The translations under genes were made by a program, and so were the position numbers. The notes beneath the pieces are model-generated. The model worked only from the letters and a program-made list of their open reading frames with translations, ran no database searches and had not been told where the DNA came from. Below, in pieces: positions 31,422-42,960 of a DNA stretch of 62,000 nucleotides (its first letter is position 1; each line of letters begins with the position of its first letter). Location: the NCBI GenBank assembly GCA_015680685.1, contig MNCI01012686.1, positions 162,791 to 224,790 on the forward strand, read 5' to 3'. Source of the DNA: Gnetum montanum (lineage: Eukaryota; Streptophyta; Gnetopsida; Gnetales; Gnetaceae).

Positions 31422-32285
31422 TGATGAATCATGATTCATCAGGTTGCGATATCGGGTATGTGATATCACATCCAGCAACGATATCGGATATGCGATATCA
31501 TGGTTCCTATGTGAGCCTATAAATACACATGAAGGCACATGGGAAAAGGGTTGATTTTGTCAGTTTTTAGAGAGTCAGTTTAGTATAGGATCTTCTTGTC
31601 ATTTTTCTCTCAACCCTTTCTCTTAGTGCATGCCCATAGTGTGATGATTGTAATTGTATGACATCCTTTATTCAAGTGTGACATACTTGGACACGCACAT
31701 GACCAGAAATAAAGATCGAGATTACTTCATCATTGCAGCATTCACTTAGTTTAAATATTTAATTTTTATTATTATTTATTACTTTCATGATTAATATCTC
31801 TTCATCCTAAACTCCTTAAATGCAGAATGAGTATGACTTAATCACGAGCATTTAAGTGTGACTACTTGGTAACCTAGTAGCATACCTAGGATCTACGCTT
31901 AGTAATCCCAGTAGTAGTCATGCACGAGGTCCAAGATGTGTATAGATGATTAAGGAACGGATGCTCATCGCACTTAGGCCAGCTTAGATTCTCTCTCCCT
32001 ATCTCCTCTTATTATAGCTCTCTCTCCCTTTTCCTCCTAGCTTAGCTAAGATTATTTTCCATCACCTCCAGGAGTAGAATTGGTTTAGAAACACATCATA
32101 CACCTCAATCTGGACTAAACCATATGTGACAAAGCAATTACTAGTCTATTTGGGAAGATAGCGAACTGTGATCAATGAGTAACTATCTAGATACCACAAC
32201 TAGCCCATTTATGGAGTTCGATTGGATCATGCGTGAAACGATCGTATTTGTATGGTTGAGTGTAGGGGTACCTCACCACTCATCA
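31422..32285 (+). repeat. 3' LTR of B
   Basis: 864 bases, from TGATGAATCATGATTCATC to CTCACCACTCATCA, followed by CTTTG (32286-32290). TATAAATA at 31518-31525. The U3 GATATC array is shorter than in the 5' LTR by about two units; further scattered substitutions show B is older than N1. Confidence 0.95.
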
Positions 32286-32290
32286 CTTTG
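32286..32290 (+). repeat. target-site duplication of B, right copy (CTTTG)
   Basis: Exact match to 24397-24401. Confidence 0.95.
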
Positions 32291-33990
32291 TGTAAAACTT
32301 GAAGAATGTTAAACATTAAAAAGGTAGTTAGAATTCCTACTAGGCATGTGAAAGATAGTAGAATCAAGAGGTTGAATATGAACANCATAGACCCATCTTC
32401 AATCCTATCACCATACTTGTGCCTTGCATAACATAAAGAATGATTGGAAAACACTTAAGCTATTTCCCAAGACACTCATAAAATAAGTAGAAAGTTGGTA
32501 CCACTCTTTGGAGTTGGAATCAATTTGTAGATGGAGTATGATGCTTAAGCTATTCAATGACAAATATCAAATGTACTTCAAGTGTCTAATTTGAGAAAGC
32601 AAATCCAAGGCTAGTGATAAGAAATGTATAAACCCTTGGACGTAGTCATGGGCAGGTATTACTCTCTCTTGCATAGATGTCCTTGCCATGGTTATTCTCA
32701 ATGGGAGTAGCTTTGCCATATCATAGATGGGATCCAATAAAAAATAAGGAGAATATTTTGGGTCTATGTCCAAGGGAGACTATCAAAACTAAGGGCACAT
32801 CAAATCCAAAGGTTGATTGAGTAGGTTGCAAAAAAAGAAGGTGAGCTAAGAAAATGAGAAAGTTTTGAGGAGTATAACTAGGATCCTTCCATCAAAAAAA
32901 GGGAGGTATGATTCTATGATAGGGAAGGGGAGGCACCACTTAATGAAGTGGTGCAACGAAAAATATTACTAATTCAAAAATCTATGTTTGAAATTTTGGC
33001 CAAGGTTGATAAAATGTGAGAATCTTTGGATGAAAAATTTCAGATTGCTCTAAAAATTGTAGAAGAATCCAAAGAGCAAGGTAGTGATCATGATCATAGA
33101 TGAAGAAAGGAAGCTAAGCGTGCCTACCAAATGGGAAAGGATAAAGCTGCTCTAGTAAAAGAGGTTGTGTAGTCAGAATAAAATGATGATGATGGGTGTG
33201 ACATATGAAAATATGCATATCCAAAGGAATGTTACCCTATTTTGCCACACTTATAGGATTCTAGGATGTATGCTCTAAATCCTAGACTGGCATGAAGACA
33301 AGCACCCAGAAGATTTCCTTATCCTCAAGGAAACCCAAAGTAGTTCCACTAGCAACAACAAACATATTATCCAAGTGGAGCTCCACCACAACCGTACAAG
33401 TAGTACTAACAATGGCAACACCCACAATCATAGGGGATGCCACCACCAAGGCACTAGTACCCTTATAGATAACTTAATCCATATGGATACCATGTTCAGC
33501 AACCCATATCTATGCATAAATCTTCTAGTCATGCTTCTTTCCAGCATTACCACTACCCTTTGAAGTACTACAAAACTCATTCTCCATCTCCTAGAGGGGA
33601 ATCCCCATACCTTTATCACCCTCCTCATTCTTCAACATATGTCCCTTCACTCTTAGTCTAATTACTGCTTGCTCCACCCATGCAAGGCAAGATTCTTGCA
33701 TAGCCACATTAACATAATGCTACTTGGGCTATTAACTTACAACCAATTCCTTAGCTGAGTGATTTGGAAACTAGATCCCATAAAAGATCATTCCTCTAAA
33801 CCAATAGCCCTACAAAGCCCTCACTAACTTATATAGTTGGTAGTCCTATGCCTCCTTCATTCTCTGCATCCATTTTTTAAAGAGCCCTTCAAACCAAATG
33901 CTTCCCAAGATTCACACAGTCATGTTAACCCATGTTACATCTAATTGGATCAAGGCTGGAAATATTTTCAAGAAATAGGTTGATCTTGGC
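32291..33990 (+). pseudogene. gag of F, continuation after the B insertion
   Basis: The frame resumes with RIPTRHVKDSRIKRLNMN, the segment preceding the gag core (RIPTRHLKDSKIKCLDIN in N1). The core itself is partly deleted; LEVGINL-like and LRKQIQG sequences remain (about 32500-32620), then linker, a zinc-knuckle-like region near 33200 and a Pro/Gln/Tyr-rich tail to about 33700. Many stops and shifts. One ambiguous base at 32385. Confidence 0.7.
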
Positions 33991-34029
33991 AGTCCTCTCA
34001 TCTACTTATAGATCACTTGAAATGGGCTA

Positions 34030-34330
34030 TGCAATGCTCTTCTTAATTTAGGTTTTGGTGTTAACCTAATTTCCCATGAAATGTACCAAGCTTGGAACCT
34101 ACCTCCTCTCAAGAAGAGTAACATTCGTTTAGAATTGGTAGATCAATCCATCACTGTTCCCTTGGGATTAGTGAAGGACATTGTGATCATTGTTTATGGG
34201 TAATCATATCCTACTAATTTCGTAGTAATCAAGGTTGACAATTGCAAGGGGGACTTCCTAATCATTATGGGAAGGGCTTGGTTAAGCACTATTAATATGT
34301 GATGCAAGGTGAGATTCCAAGGAAAATACA
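34030..34330 (+). pseudogene. protease domain of F
   Basis: It reads ALLNLGFGVNLISHEMYQAW, then SNIRLELVDQSITVPLGLV and FLIIMGRAWLST. The catalytic DSG is changed to NLG, so this copy is dead even apart from its stops. Position between gag and RT is canonical. Confidence 0.8.
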
Positions 34331-34513
34331 TTTAGAAAGATTAAGAGGAATAGTGTTCCATGCATCACATATAGTGATACTGAGTACAACTATGTGCATA
34401 AACTCTAGCCTATCAAAAGCACATCAATCAAAGTATGTAAATAGTGTGTAGATGAATCTAAAATTCAAAAGTGCTTGTATGTAGCAATCACAAAATAAGA
34501 GGGCATCCAATGA

Positions 34514-35760
34514 TTGATAGCTAATTCTAAAAGTAGCACACTTTGCATGAAACCTACCAAGAGCCTAACTTGTGCCTATGTTGAAGGCATGGATGCTCTA
34601 AAGCAAGTTCATTACCAACTCTTTGATGATGAACCTAATGATACCAATTGGGGAGAGATGAAAATCCCTAAAATTTTTAAACATGAGCCCTTAGAGTTGA
34701 AAACTCTACCTACTAGTATGGAGTATGTATTTCTAAAAAATGGCAAATTGGTGATAATAAATGCCAACATTGCTCTTGAAAAGAAAAGGATTTTTTTGAA
34801 GGTGGTCAACAACCTTTGCTTAGTCATCTCCTAAACTCATAGGGATTGATTCCTAGATATGCCAACATAGTATCTATATTGATCCAGCCATGAAGCCAAA
34901 GAGGCAATTGCAGCAATGGCTGAATTCCAAATAAAAGTAGATCATCAAAGAGAAAATTGAACAAGTCGTCAAGGTAGGATTAATATATCTAATTATGGAT
35001 AGCAAGTGGATTAGCCCACTTGTAATTATGCTAAAGAAAGATGACAGGTGGTAGTTCTGTATTGATTTCAGGCTATTGAACATGGTAACATTCAAAGATC
35101 ATTTTCCGTTGCCATTTGTGAACCACGTGTTAGACACTATTTTTGGGCATTACTATTATAGCTTTCTAGATAGTTATAGTGGCTATAATCAAATCCATAT
35201 CATGCCCAATGATCAAGCCAAAACAACATTCATAAGTCCCTAGCAAACTTTTGCATATTGTAAGATGCCCTTTGGTTTGTGCAATGCCCCTACAACTTTC
35301 CAATGCTTGGTCCTAAGCATTTTTCAGCAGTAAATTGGTAGTGGGATGGAAGTATTAAAATGACTTCTCTAACTATGGCACTATATTTGAGTAAGCATTG
35401 GACCACCTTGAGCAAGTGCTTAAAAGATGCATGGAGACTAATCTTCAACTCAATTGGCAAAAAAGCCATCTCATGGTCCAAGAGGGCATTGTGTTGGGGC
35501 ACAAAATTTCTCAAGTAGAGATTGAGGTAGACCTTGAAAAGATTCGGACCATCCAAGGAATAGCCTACTAACCAAAAGCTGTTAAAGATGTTCAATCATT
35601 CCTTGGACATACTATCTACTACCATCGATTCATAGAAAATTTCTCTAAGATCACAAAATTGTTGGTTGAACTTACAAAGAAAGATGCTCCATTCATATGG
35701 ACTGAGGAATGAAAAAAGGCATTCCAAAGCCTTAAGCAAAGGCTTGTATAAACTCCAATT
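34514..35760 (+). pseudogene. linker and reverse transcriptase of F
   Basis: The linker (34514-34834) has KHEPLELKTLPTSMEYVFLK, the characteristic PxLELKPLPxHLxYAFL block before RT in Athila-like pol. RT proper reads IDFRLLNMVTFKDHFPLPFV (35060-35115), FLDSYSGYNQI (near 35165) and MPFGLCNAPTTFQ (35265-35305). The FMDDF catalytic motif seen in E is eroded here (near 35345). Stops and shifts throughout. Confidence 0.82.
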
Positions 35761-35794
35761 CTACGAGCACCTAATTGGTCTTGACCATTTCACA

Positions 35795-36160
35795 TTATGA
35801 TAGATGTATCAAACTATGCCTTGGGGGTTGTGCTTATGCAATTGGATGATTAAAAACATCCATATTACATTCACTACGTAAGATGAAGCATTGTGGATGC
35901 ATAGCTCAATTACACCACAATAGAATAAGAGCTGATGGCAATGGTGTATGTCTTGGAGAAATTCAAGCACTATGTGCTTGGGTACAAGGTGTTTGTGCAC
36001 ATAGACCATAGTGCCATTTTCTTTCTAATGAACAAGCCAACGGTGAGTCCCTATGTTACATGGTGGCTGGTGATCTTATAGGAGTTTGATCTTATGATGG
36101 TAGATTGAAAGAGCACCAAGAATGTGGTTGTTGACCACTTGTCTTAGTTACGATGGGACA
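35795..36160 (+). pseudogene. RNase H domain of F
   Basis: It contains MIDVSNYALGVVLMQLDD (the first catalytic Asp is MVDAS in E), ELMAMVYVLEKFKHYVLGYK with the conserved Glu, and VFVHIDHSAIFFLMNK (VFVHTDH in E). It ends VVVDHLS, the usual ADxLSR transition to integrase. This enzyme removes the RNA strand during reverse transcription. Confidence 0.8.
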
Positions 36161-36329
36161 ACAAAGAGGAGGAAAGCCTACTTTCTAATCAATTTTCTAA
36201 TGAACTCCTCTTTGTCAGTGCAATAAATGAACAAGTGCCTACTAAACCAAAATGGTATGATGGAATCCTCACTTATCTTTTCACTCAAGAGATGCCCTAA
36301 GAGTTTGAACATTGAAAGAGTTTCTTCAT

Positions 36330-37450
36330 TAGGCCAAATGCTGCATGGAAATCAATGGACACCTTTACAAGGTGTGCACTGATAACCTAGTTCATTGGTA
36401 TATTCTTAATGCTGACCAACTATGCATTCTCCAAGATGCTCATGATGGTCCTTTTGGGGGCCAATATGCAAGGAGATGCATAGCCATTAAAATCTTGATG
36501 GCAAGGTACTATTGGCCAACAATCTTCAAGGATGCCCACCAATTCATCCACTCTTGTGAATGTTATCAACAAGATGGTGAGATGACCACTCGAATGGAGG
36601 AATCTTAGTAATGGATCCAACCACTAGAACACTTAGACATCTGGGGCATAGACATCATGGGTCCTATCACATCCATGTTAAATGGAAAGGCATACATAAT
36701 ACTTGCTATTGACTATTATACAAAATGGGCAGAATAAGCAGTTGTCATCGACTGTATATCTTCCACTACTACTCAATTTCTACAAAAAAAATGTTGTAAA
36801 TATGTTTGGAGTGCCATGTGCATTGATTTCTAACAAGGGTACTTAGTTTATAGGTGCTACTTTTTGCAAGCTCATGCAACAATTTGGGGTTGAACATAAA
36901 TAACAACACCATACCACCTCCAAGCCAATGGTTAAGTAGAGGTTACCAATAGGAAGATCACGAAAATATTAACAAAAAAAAATTAGCAAATATAGGAGAG
37001 ATTAGAGCACAAAAATCCTTATAGGCTACTCTCCCTATGAGTTGGTGTATGAAAAATTACCAACTCTTCCAATTCAATCTAAGCTCCGTACACTTTCAAC
37101 AACATGTGACCTAGACCTTGACCTGAGCCTAGCACAAAAAGAGAGATAGATCAACCTTAATGTGCTAGATGAGAATTGATTGGTAGCCATGTCCTTGAAT
37201 TAACTACATAAGGCATTTAGTAAACAATTTCATTACCTTAGAATAAGGAAAGTTAAATTTCAACTTGGAGATAAGGTCCTTTATTAGGACCCCACACATG
37301 TCCCTCAAAAGACTAAGTTTCAAACATTGTGGGAAGGGCCTTATATCATTTATGAAATGTTTCCTTTTGGGGCCATGTTAATTTACAAACATAAGAGCCT
37401 AAAACAAAAAAAATTTATTCAACATAAAACAACTAAAGACTTTCCATGAG
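36330..37450 (+). pseudogene. integrase of F
   Basis: The HHCC zinc-binding part is at 36345-36608: LQDAHDGPFGGQYARRC and FKDAHQFIHSCECYQQ. The core follows with LDIWGIDIMGPITS and IDYYTKWAE (36635-36735, first catalytic Asp). A shortened core and a C-terminal part follow, with YSPYELVYEKLPTLP (near 37030), FQTLWEGPYIIYEM (37320-37360) and a C-terminal HxK-rich end. Frames are broken and the catalytic centre is incomplete. Confidence 0.8.
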
Positions 37451-39531
37451 CCCAAGCAAGCTAGTGCCATCAACACCTCATCAAATGGACAACCACACTC
37501 AATCTTTCAGATCTCCTCCTTTCAACTGAGTCATGGGGGAGATGGCCATTCGTGCTAATCATATAAGTGGGTCCCATTCATGATATATTTTTTCCACTTT
37601 TTTATTTTACAACATTATTAATACATTTTATCGTTCTTGAATATTTTTATAATTTCTTTTATATTTTACTTTCTTTTGATGTGAGTTTTTCTTACTATTT
37701 TCTAATAAAATGCTTTATTTCCAATAGGACCTAGTGATGATGTAGTTGTTTGCCAATGGTGGCTTACACCTAATGTTTTTGATTACTAATGTATGATTTC
37801 TATTTTTGAATTTTGATGACTAATGACTAAGACAAAGTTTCTTTTTCATGGAATAGGCAATGAGTCCACATCATCCACCCATCCATTAACTCTATGGTTT
37901 TCCTTATTTTGGAAGTATGAGGTCCATTTTTCATTCATAAAATCTTAATCAACTTGTGACCTTGGTAGTTTTCAAAATCAAAAAAGATCCAAAGGGTTTG
38001 AAAAGGATGTGACTTTAAGGAGATTCGTTACTCTTTGTACCTTTCTACTTTCTTGAGTGCTTGAGTGTTTTTCATGGATTTCTCACTATTTTGTGTTGAC
38101 CAATAACAAGAAGTTGAATAATTCTTTGCATGATGTGGTTTCCATCCAAAAATCCATAAAAACACAAAAACCAAAAAAATGATGGGAATTCAACGCACAT
38201 CCCTTAGACAAAATAAAAAGGTTACAATTACTAGCTATGGGACTAGAAAGACATGTTACCCATGCCTAAAGGTCCCCTCTAACTAAGGCCCTTTCTCACT
38301 TCCTACTTCTCTTTTCTTCTCAAATAAGAAATGGTGATTGATCTATGGGAGCATTTTTTTGCCTTAAGGGAGTGGAATATTCTTAGGGTGGTGATGTGAA
38401 GTCACTAAAAGTGGTTGGTTTTGGTCTGGACTGAGGATAGATTTTATTGAGTCATTTAACCACATAATCCACAAGGGACTTCATGTGACCATGATTTGGA
38501 ACTCCATTCCACTTTCTCTATCATCTGTCAGTGCTTTCCATTTTTCACCTCATTGTCAGTTTTCATGTCTTAGTTTGATGTATCGAAATTATTAGGTAGA
38601 TTCTTCCAGATTCGGTCCTTAACTTTTCATAATCATTAATTAGTTGTGATTTCCATGGACTCCTTGGGTTGAGGTTATGCAAGGGCAAAAAGGACATGAG
38701 CTGGATATGTAAAGGATCCACTTGCATAGCTCTTGGTTGGGCTCAATAAGTCCCTTATCCTTAGTCATATTTTCAATCAAATCATCTACATTCCCCATCG
38801 GTTACATCGAACTATGCACTCCTTAAAGCATTTCTTCCATAACATTACATTCTCCCATCAATTCCTCCATTTCTGTGACCTATCAATTCCTCTTCATGCA
38901 TTTCATTATGTTCTTAGCTTCATGAGCTTCCAAAATACTTTAGTTTCATGTAAAAACTCTTTGTATCTATTGAATTTTTTATAAGTCAACAATGATCAAT
39001 AGATGTGTCAACGTGGTCCCATATACGCTAGATTTTTTGTTGACACAGTCCTGTCAATGCATGGTAAAAATACTATAAATAGGATGCAAAACATAGTAAT
39101 TTTTGCCATTTTGTGTCAAACAAGAGGAGTGTTTTTGCAATTTTTCAAAGCTCCAAAGCTTCCAAAGCCCATATCTTTCACACTACTTCTCCAATTTCAG
39201 TCATTTTTTAGTCCTCTAGTTATTGAAGGTATGCTCTATGTCGTGGGGGCCACAAACCTTAGGTTTTATATAGAGATTTTTTTTGGAATTTTTCTAACTC
39301 CCCCATGAGTTTAATGAATAAAATAATATTAAATCATCAACCTATGAAAGTTAAACCCTTCCAAAAAACTCCAATAATCTAAAATTAATTAATGTAATAT
39401 TAAAATAATCTTAAGAGATCAATCTGCCATGACCACACCTTAGCCAAGTGTAACTATCCCAAAAGAGATAAGGTACTTAATGTTATGAGTTACACACTAT
39501 ATGCCAATCCTTGGTTGTGTTGTGGTCATAG
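37451..39531 (+). other. 3' untranslated region of F before ORF3
   Basis: It contains the pol-end G tract (GAGTCATGGGGGAGATGGCC, 37528), T-rich run, CATCCACCCATCC (37877), TTGCATGATGTGGTTTCCA (38127), the conserved box ACTAGAAAGACATGTTACCC (38242) flanked by GGGAC and GTCCC, CTAACTAAGGCCCTT (38280), the candidate RNA fold (38673-38731), and an acceptor-like end TTGTGGTCATAG at 39531. The small open frames at 38733-38984 and 39003-39308 show no recognisable domain. Confidence 0.7.
38673..38731 (+). ncRNA. candidate three-way-junction RNA element, F copy
   Basis: Outer arms GGTTATGCAAG (38673-38683) and CTTGCATAGCT (38721-38731) still pair (mostly Watson-Crick plus G-U). The inner hairpins are degraded: TGTA-AAGGA-TCCA keeps three of four pairs. 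Total length 59 nt as in B. Confidence 0.45.
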
Positions 39532-40920
39532 ATGACACCAAGACTGAAGCATGAACAAGAGACAAAACCATCCTAACCTAGGGATAAGCAACCTAGAACT
39601 GGAAGGGACCAACAAGAACAACCTCGGGAGTAGGAAGTTGAAACTAATGCCATGGGACTTCTTTGTGAGGACCTTGAAGTGGAATATATTCATTAGATTC
39701 TAGAAGAAGCAAAAATAGAGTAGTTTCACTAAGTTAAGGCATTGGGTCCCATGCCTAGGCTTGAAGTTACCTTGACGCATGTCTACCTTGATCAAATGAA
39801 GCCTATGCATGTTCAACATTTGATTCTTCAAGAATTGAACATTGGGACATTCTTGGAGTTCCCTCTAGAGAAAGTCAAAGCTCAATTGCAGATCTCTCCC
39901 ATGTGGCCAATCATCACTTCCAATGGGAAGTGGTACATGGGAGAGACCTACCTCTTTTGGAATAATTGGAATCTAGGTGCCATAGTTAGAATCAAGAACA
40001 TTCATGTGTCCTACTCAGTGGAAGCAATCACATAGGCTCTTGGCTTGCTTGATACTGGAACCATCTTGGCAAAGATCTCAACTCAAGAAAACCTTGAAGT
40101 AAAGAAGGAGTGGACCCAGTGATGCTATGGAGTGGATCGCAAGGAGTATGGTGTGCTCACTGTGATGGCACACATGTATTGCAAGATAGTGGCCCATCAC
40201 CTCAATTCCATGGTGAGGCCCAATAAGGTGGCTGCCTTTTCTACTCATGCATGTGTTGCTCTAAGTGGAAAATTTCCTATTAATTTTCCACAAGTAATCT
40301 ATCTACAGATAAAGAAGTGATTCAAAGAGATTGAATGCGGAAAGGCCCTACAATTTATTTGTCTCATTAGAAAATTGTGCAAAAGATAAAGAATAGTTTG
40401 CTATGCCAATGATGCAATTAGACATACTCCTTTTGCCTCTTGGGCAGAAATGATGAAAGACAAGACTCCTACCACAACCAAGGAAGAGGACCAACAACCA
40501 CCACCTCCACTACCTACTCATGAAACAACACCAAAGTCTTCCACTACCCTTAAAAAAATGTACGAGATCTAAGAGTAGCTCTTTCATGAGCAGAAGTAGT
40601 GAGTAAGAACAAGTGGTGGCAAGCCATCTATGTATCATACAACAATGAATCACCTTAACGAAGTGGCTCAAACCACAAACTAGATGGAGGGAGGTGGACC
40701 AATTTTCTTAGCCCAAAGAATGTAGCTACTTGCAAGATTAAATCCTAGCACCTGATAGGTAAAAATATCTCTCTTACAATAGCAACAATTCATAAAAACA
40801 TTTGGGAATTTCACTACTTTCTTGGTGCATCTAGAGGAGGGTGAGGGGACAATTATCCTAGTGATGCAGCACCATGGGCAAGAGACAATAGTAGAAGTGG
40901 TTGCTAATAGAATTGTCGAG
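39532..40920 (+). pseudogene. ORF3 N-terminal part of F
   Basis: ATG at 39532 directly follows an AG acceptor-like end. The same frame holds conserved blocks at 39742 and 40132 with stops only. Blocks: LNIGTFLEFPLEKV, SPMWPIITSNGKWYMGETYL, VSYSVEAIT (compare VDFSIQASS in B), RPNKVAAFSTHACVALSGKF and FICLIRKLCKR. A Pro/Thr-rich segment follows (about 40470-40560). The copy is cut at 40920, before the coiled coil. It is the same protein family as B ORF3. Confidence 0.7.
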
Positions 40921-40930
40921 GCATTAAACC

Positions 40931-41511
40931 CCCAAGAATTGCATAAGATTAAGAAAAGTAGCACTTGTAAAGTGAGTACCATTATCAAAAATCAGTGCAT
41001 GTGGTACTTCAAACCTATTTACAGCATTTTGTTGTAAAAACCAAGAAGTAGTGGAAGATGTATAGTTGGTAACAGTTGCTACTTTTGCCCATTTCATACA
41101 ATAGTCAATAGTGCCTATTATGTACACCTTTTCATTTGACATGGGTGTGATGGGACCCATGAATTCTATGGCCTAGATGTTGAAGGATTCCAATGGTTGG
41201 ATCCACTACTAAGGTCCCTCCATTAGAGTGATCATTCCACCATCTTATTGACAATGTTCACAAGAGCAGACAAATTGGTGGGCATCCTTAAAGATTGTTG
41301 GCCAATAGTACCCTACCATCAAGACTTTAATGATCATGCATCTCCCTACATAGTGGCCCCCACAAGGACCCTCATGAGCATCTTGAAGAATGTGTAGTTG
41401 GTCAACATTAGGAACACACCAATGAACCAGGCCATCAATGCACACCTTGTAAAGGTGTCTGTTGATTTCCATGAAGTGTTTAGGTTGATGAAGAAACTTT
41501 TTTTTCTTCAA
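40931..41511 (-). pseudogene. integrase N-terminus and core of X, truncated
   Basis: HHCC part at 41511-41245: LQDAHEGPCGGHYVGRC and FKDAHQFVCSCEHCQ, with all four metal ligands. Core at 41160-40924: MGPITPMSNEKVYIIGTIDY and PHALIFDNGTHFTS, with the D of IDYCxKW and the second D of FDNGTHF. The sequence ends right after LMQFLGV, before the catalytic Glu, where F begins. Confidence 0.85.
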
Positions 41512-41699
41512 GTGGACTAACTCTTATGGCATCTCTTGAGTGAGAAGATAAGTAAGGAAGCCATCGTACCATTTTAGTTTAGTGGGCATTTGTTCATTTA
41601 TTACATTGGCAAAGAGAAGTTCATCAAGAAATTGATCAAAAGTGGGCTTTCCTCCTTTTTGTTGTCCCATCATGACTAAGATAAGTGGTCAAAAATCAC

Positions 41700-42005
41700 A
41701 TTCTCGATGCCCTTTCAATCTACCATTATAAGATCACTAGCAACCATATGGCATGAGGGCTCATTGTCAACTTGTTCATGAGGAAGTGAATGGCTCTATG
41801 GTTTGTGTGCACAAACACCTTGTATTGAATCACATAGTGCCCAAATTTCTCCAAGGAATACACCACTACCATCAAATTGTTTCTATTGTGATGCAATTGA
41901 GCTATGCACCCACAATGCTTTAGCTTGTATAGTGGATGTAATATGGACATTTCTAATTATCCAACTACGTGAACACAACCCCCAAGGCATAGTTTGATGC
42001 ATCTA
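41700..42005 (-). pseudogene. RNase H domain of X
   Basis: The frame carries the conserved stretch around YSLEKFGHYVIQYKVFVHTN with HRAIHFLMNK (RNase H VxTDH motif changed to VHTNH) and upstream MIDAS-like residues near 42000. Order and spacing to RT and IN are normal. Stops are present. Confidence 0.75.
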
Positions 42006-42059
42006 TCATAATATAAAATGTTTAGGATCAATTATATGCTCGTAGAATTGGAGTTTCTA

Positions 42060-42960
42060 CAAGCCTTTTCTTAAGGCTTTGGAATGCATTTTCACATTAC
42101 TTGGTCCATATGAATAGAGCATTTTTCTTTGTAAGTTTGACCAATGGTTTTGCAATCTTAGAAAAATTATCTATGAATCACCAATAATAGCCAATATATC
42201 CAAGGAATGAGAAAACATATTTAATGATTTTTGGTTGATGAGTTATTTTTTAGATAACCTAAATCTTTTTAGGATCTACCTCAATCCCTACTTGAGAAAT
42301 TTTGTGCACTAACATAATGCTCTCCTAGACCATGAGATGGCTCTTTTGCCAATTAAGCTAAAGATTAGTCTCCATGCATATTTTAAGCACTTACTCAAGG
42401 TGGTCCAAGGTTTTCTCAAATGTAACACCATGAGTAGAGAATTCATTCATGAAGACTTCCATCCTACTACCAATCTACTATTAAAAAATTCTTAAGACCA
42501 AATGTTGAAAAGTTGTAGGAGCATTGCACAGACCAAAAGGCATCTTACAACATGTAAATATTCCTCAAGGACTTGTGAATGTTGTTTTGGCTTGATCCTT
42601 AGGCATAACCTAAATTTGGTTATAATGACTATAATCATCCAAAAAGCTATAATAGCAATGCCCAGAAATAATGTTCAACACCTGGTTCACAAATGGTAAT
42701 GGAAAATGATCTTTGAATGTCACCATGTTCAACAACCTGAAATCAATAAAAACCTACCACTTGCCACATTTCTTTGGCATAATTACAAGTGGGCTAACCC
42801 ACTCACTATCTGTAATTGGATAGATAAGCCTTGCATTGAGGAGTTGTTCAATTTCCTCTTTGACGATATGCTTCAACTTTGGATTTAGTCATTGTTGTGG
42901 CTACCTCTTTGGCTTCATGGCCAGATCAGTATATATGTGATGCTAGCATATTCGAGGATC
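42060..42960 (-). pseudogene. reverse transcriptase of X
   Basis: It reads SEWVSPLVIMPKKCGKW, then FIDFRLLNMVTFKDHFPLPF (about 42755-42700), FLDDYSHYNQI, and CKMPFGLCNAPTTFQHLVL (near 42540). Further on, ILDQKNHSMVQ-type and YIGYYWxFIDNF-like segments correspond to the C-terminal RT (around 42200). Stops interrupt it. Confidence 0.8.

Larger units (their letters stand above)
24402..32285 (+). mobile_element. B: complete pol-less Athila-like element with gag and ORF3
   Basis: A full element of 7884 bases: 5' LTR, PBS, partial gag, long untranslated region, ORF3 (28437 to about 31250), PPT, 3' LTR, with duplication CTTTG. No protease, RT, RNase H or integrase motif is present: gag runs into the pol-end sequence TTAGTTATGGGGGATA at 26479. 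It lies within the gag of F. Confidence 0.93.
22796..40920 (+). mobile_element. F: Athila-like element with pol and ORF3, truncated at both ends
   Basis: Order: partial LTR, PBS (23459-23476), gag (23618-24396 and 32291 onward, split by B), protease, RT, RNase H, integrase (to about 37450), 3' untranslated region, and ORF3 N-terminal part (39532-40920). The right end stops inside ORF3 against minus-strand integrase; there is no 3' LTR. With B removed it would be about 10 kb. All frames are broken by stops. Confidence 0.85.
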
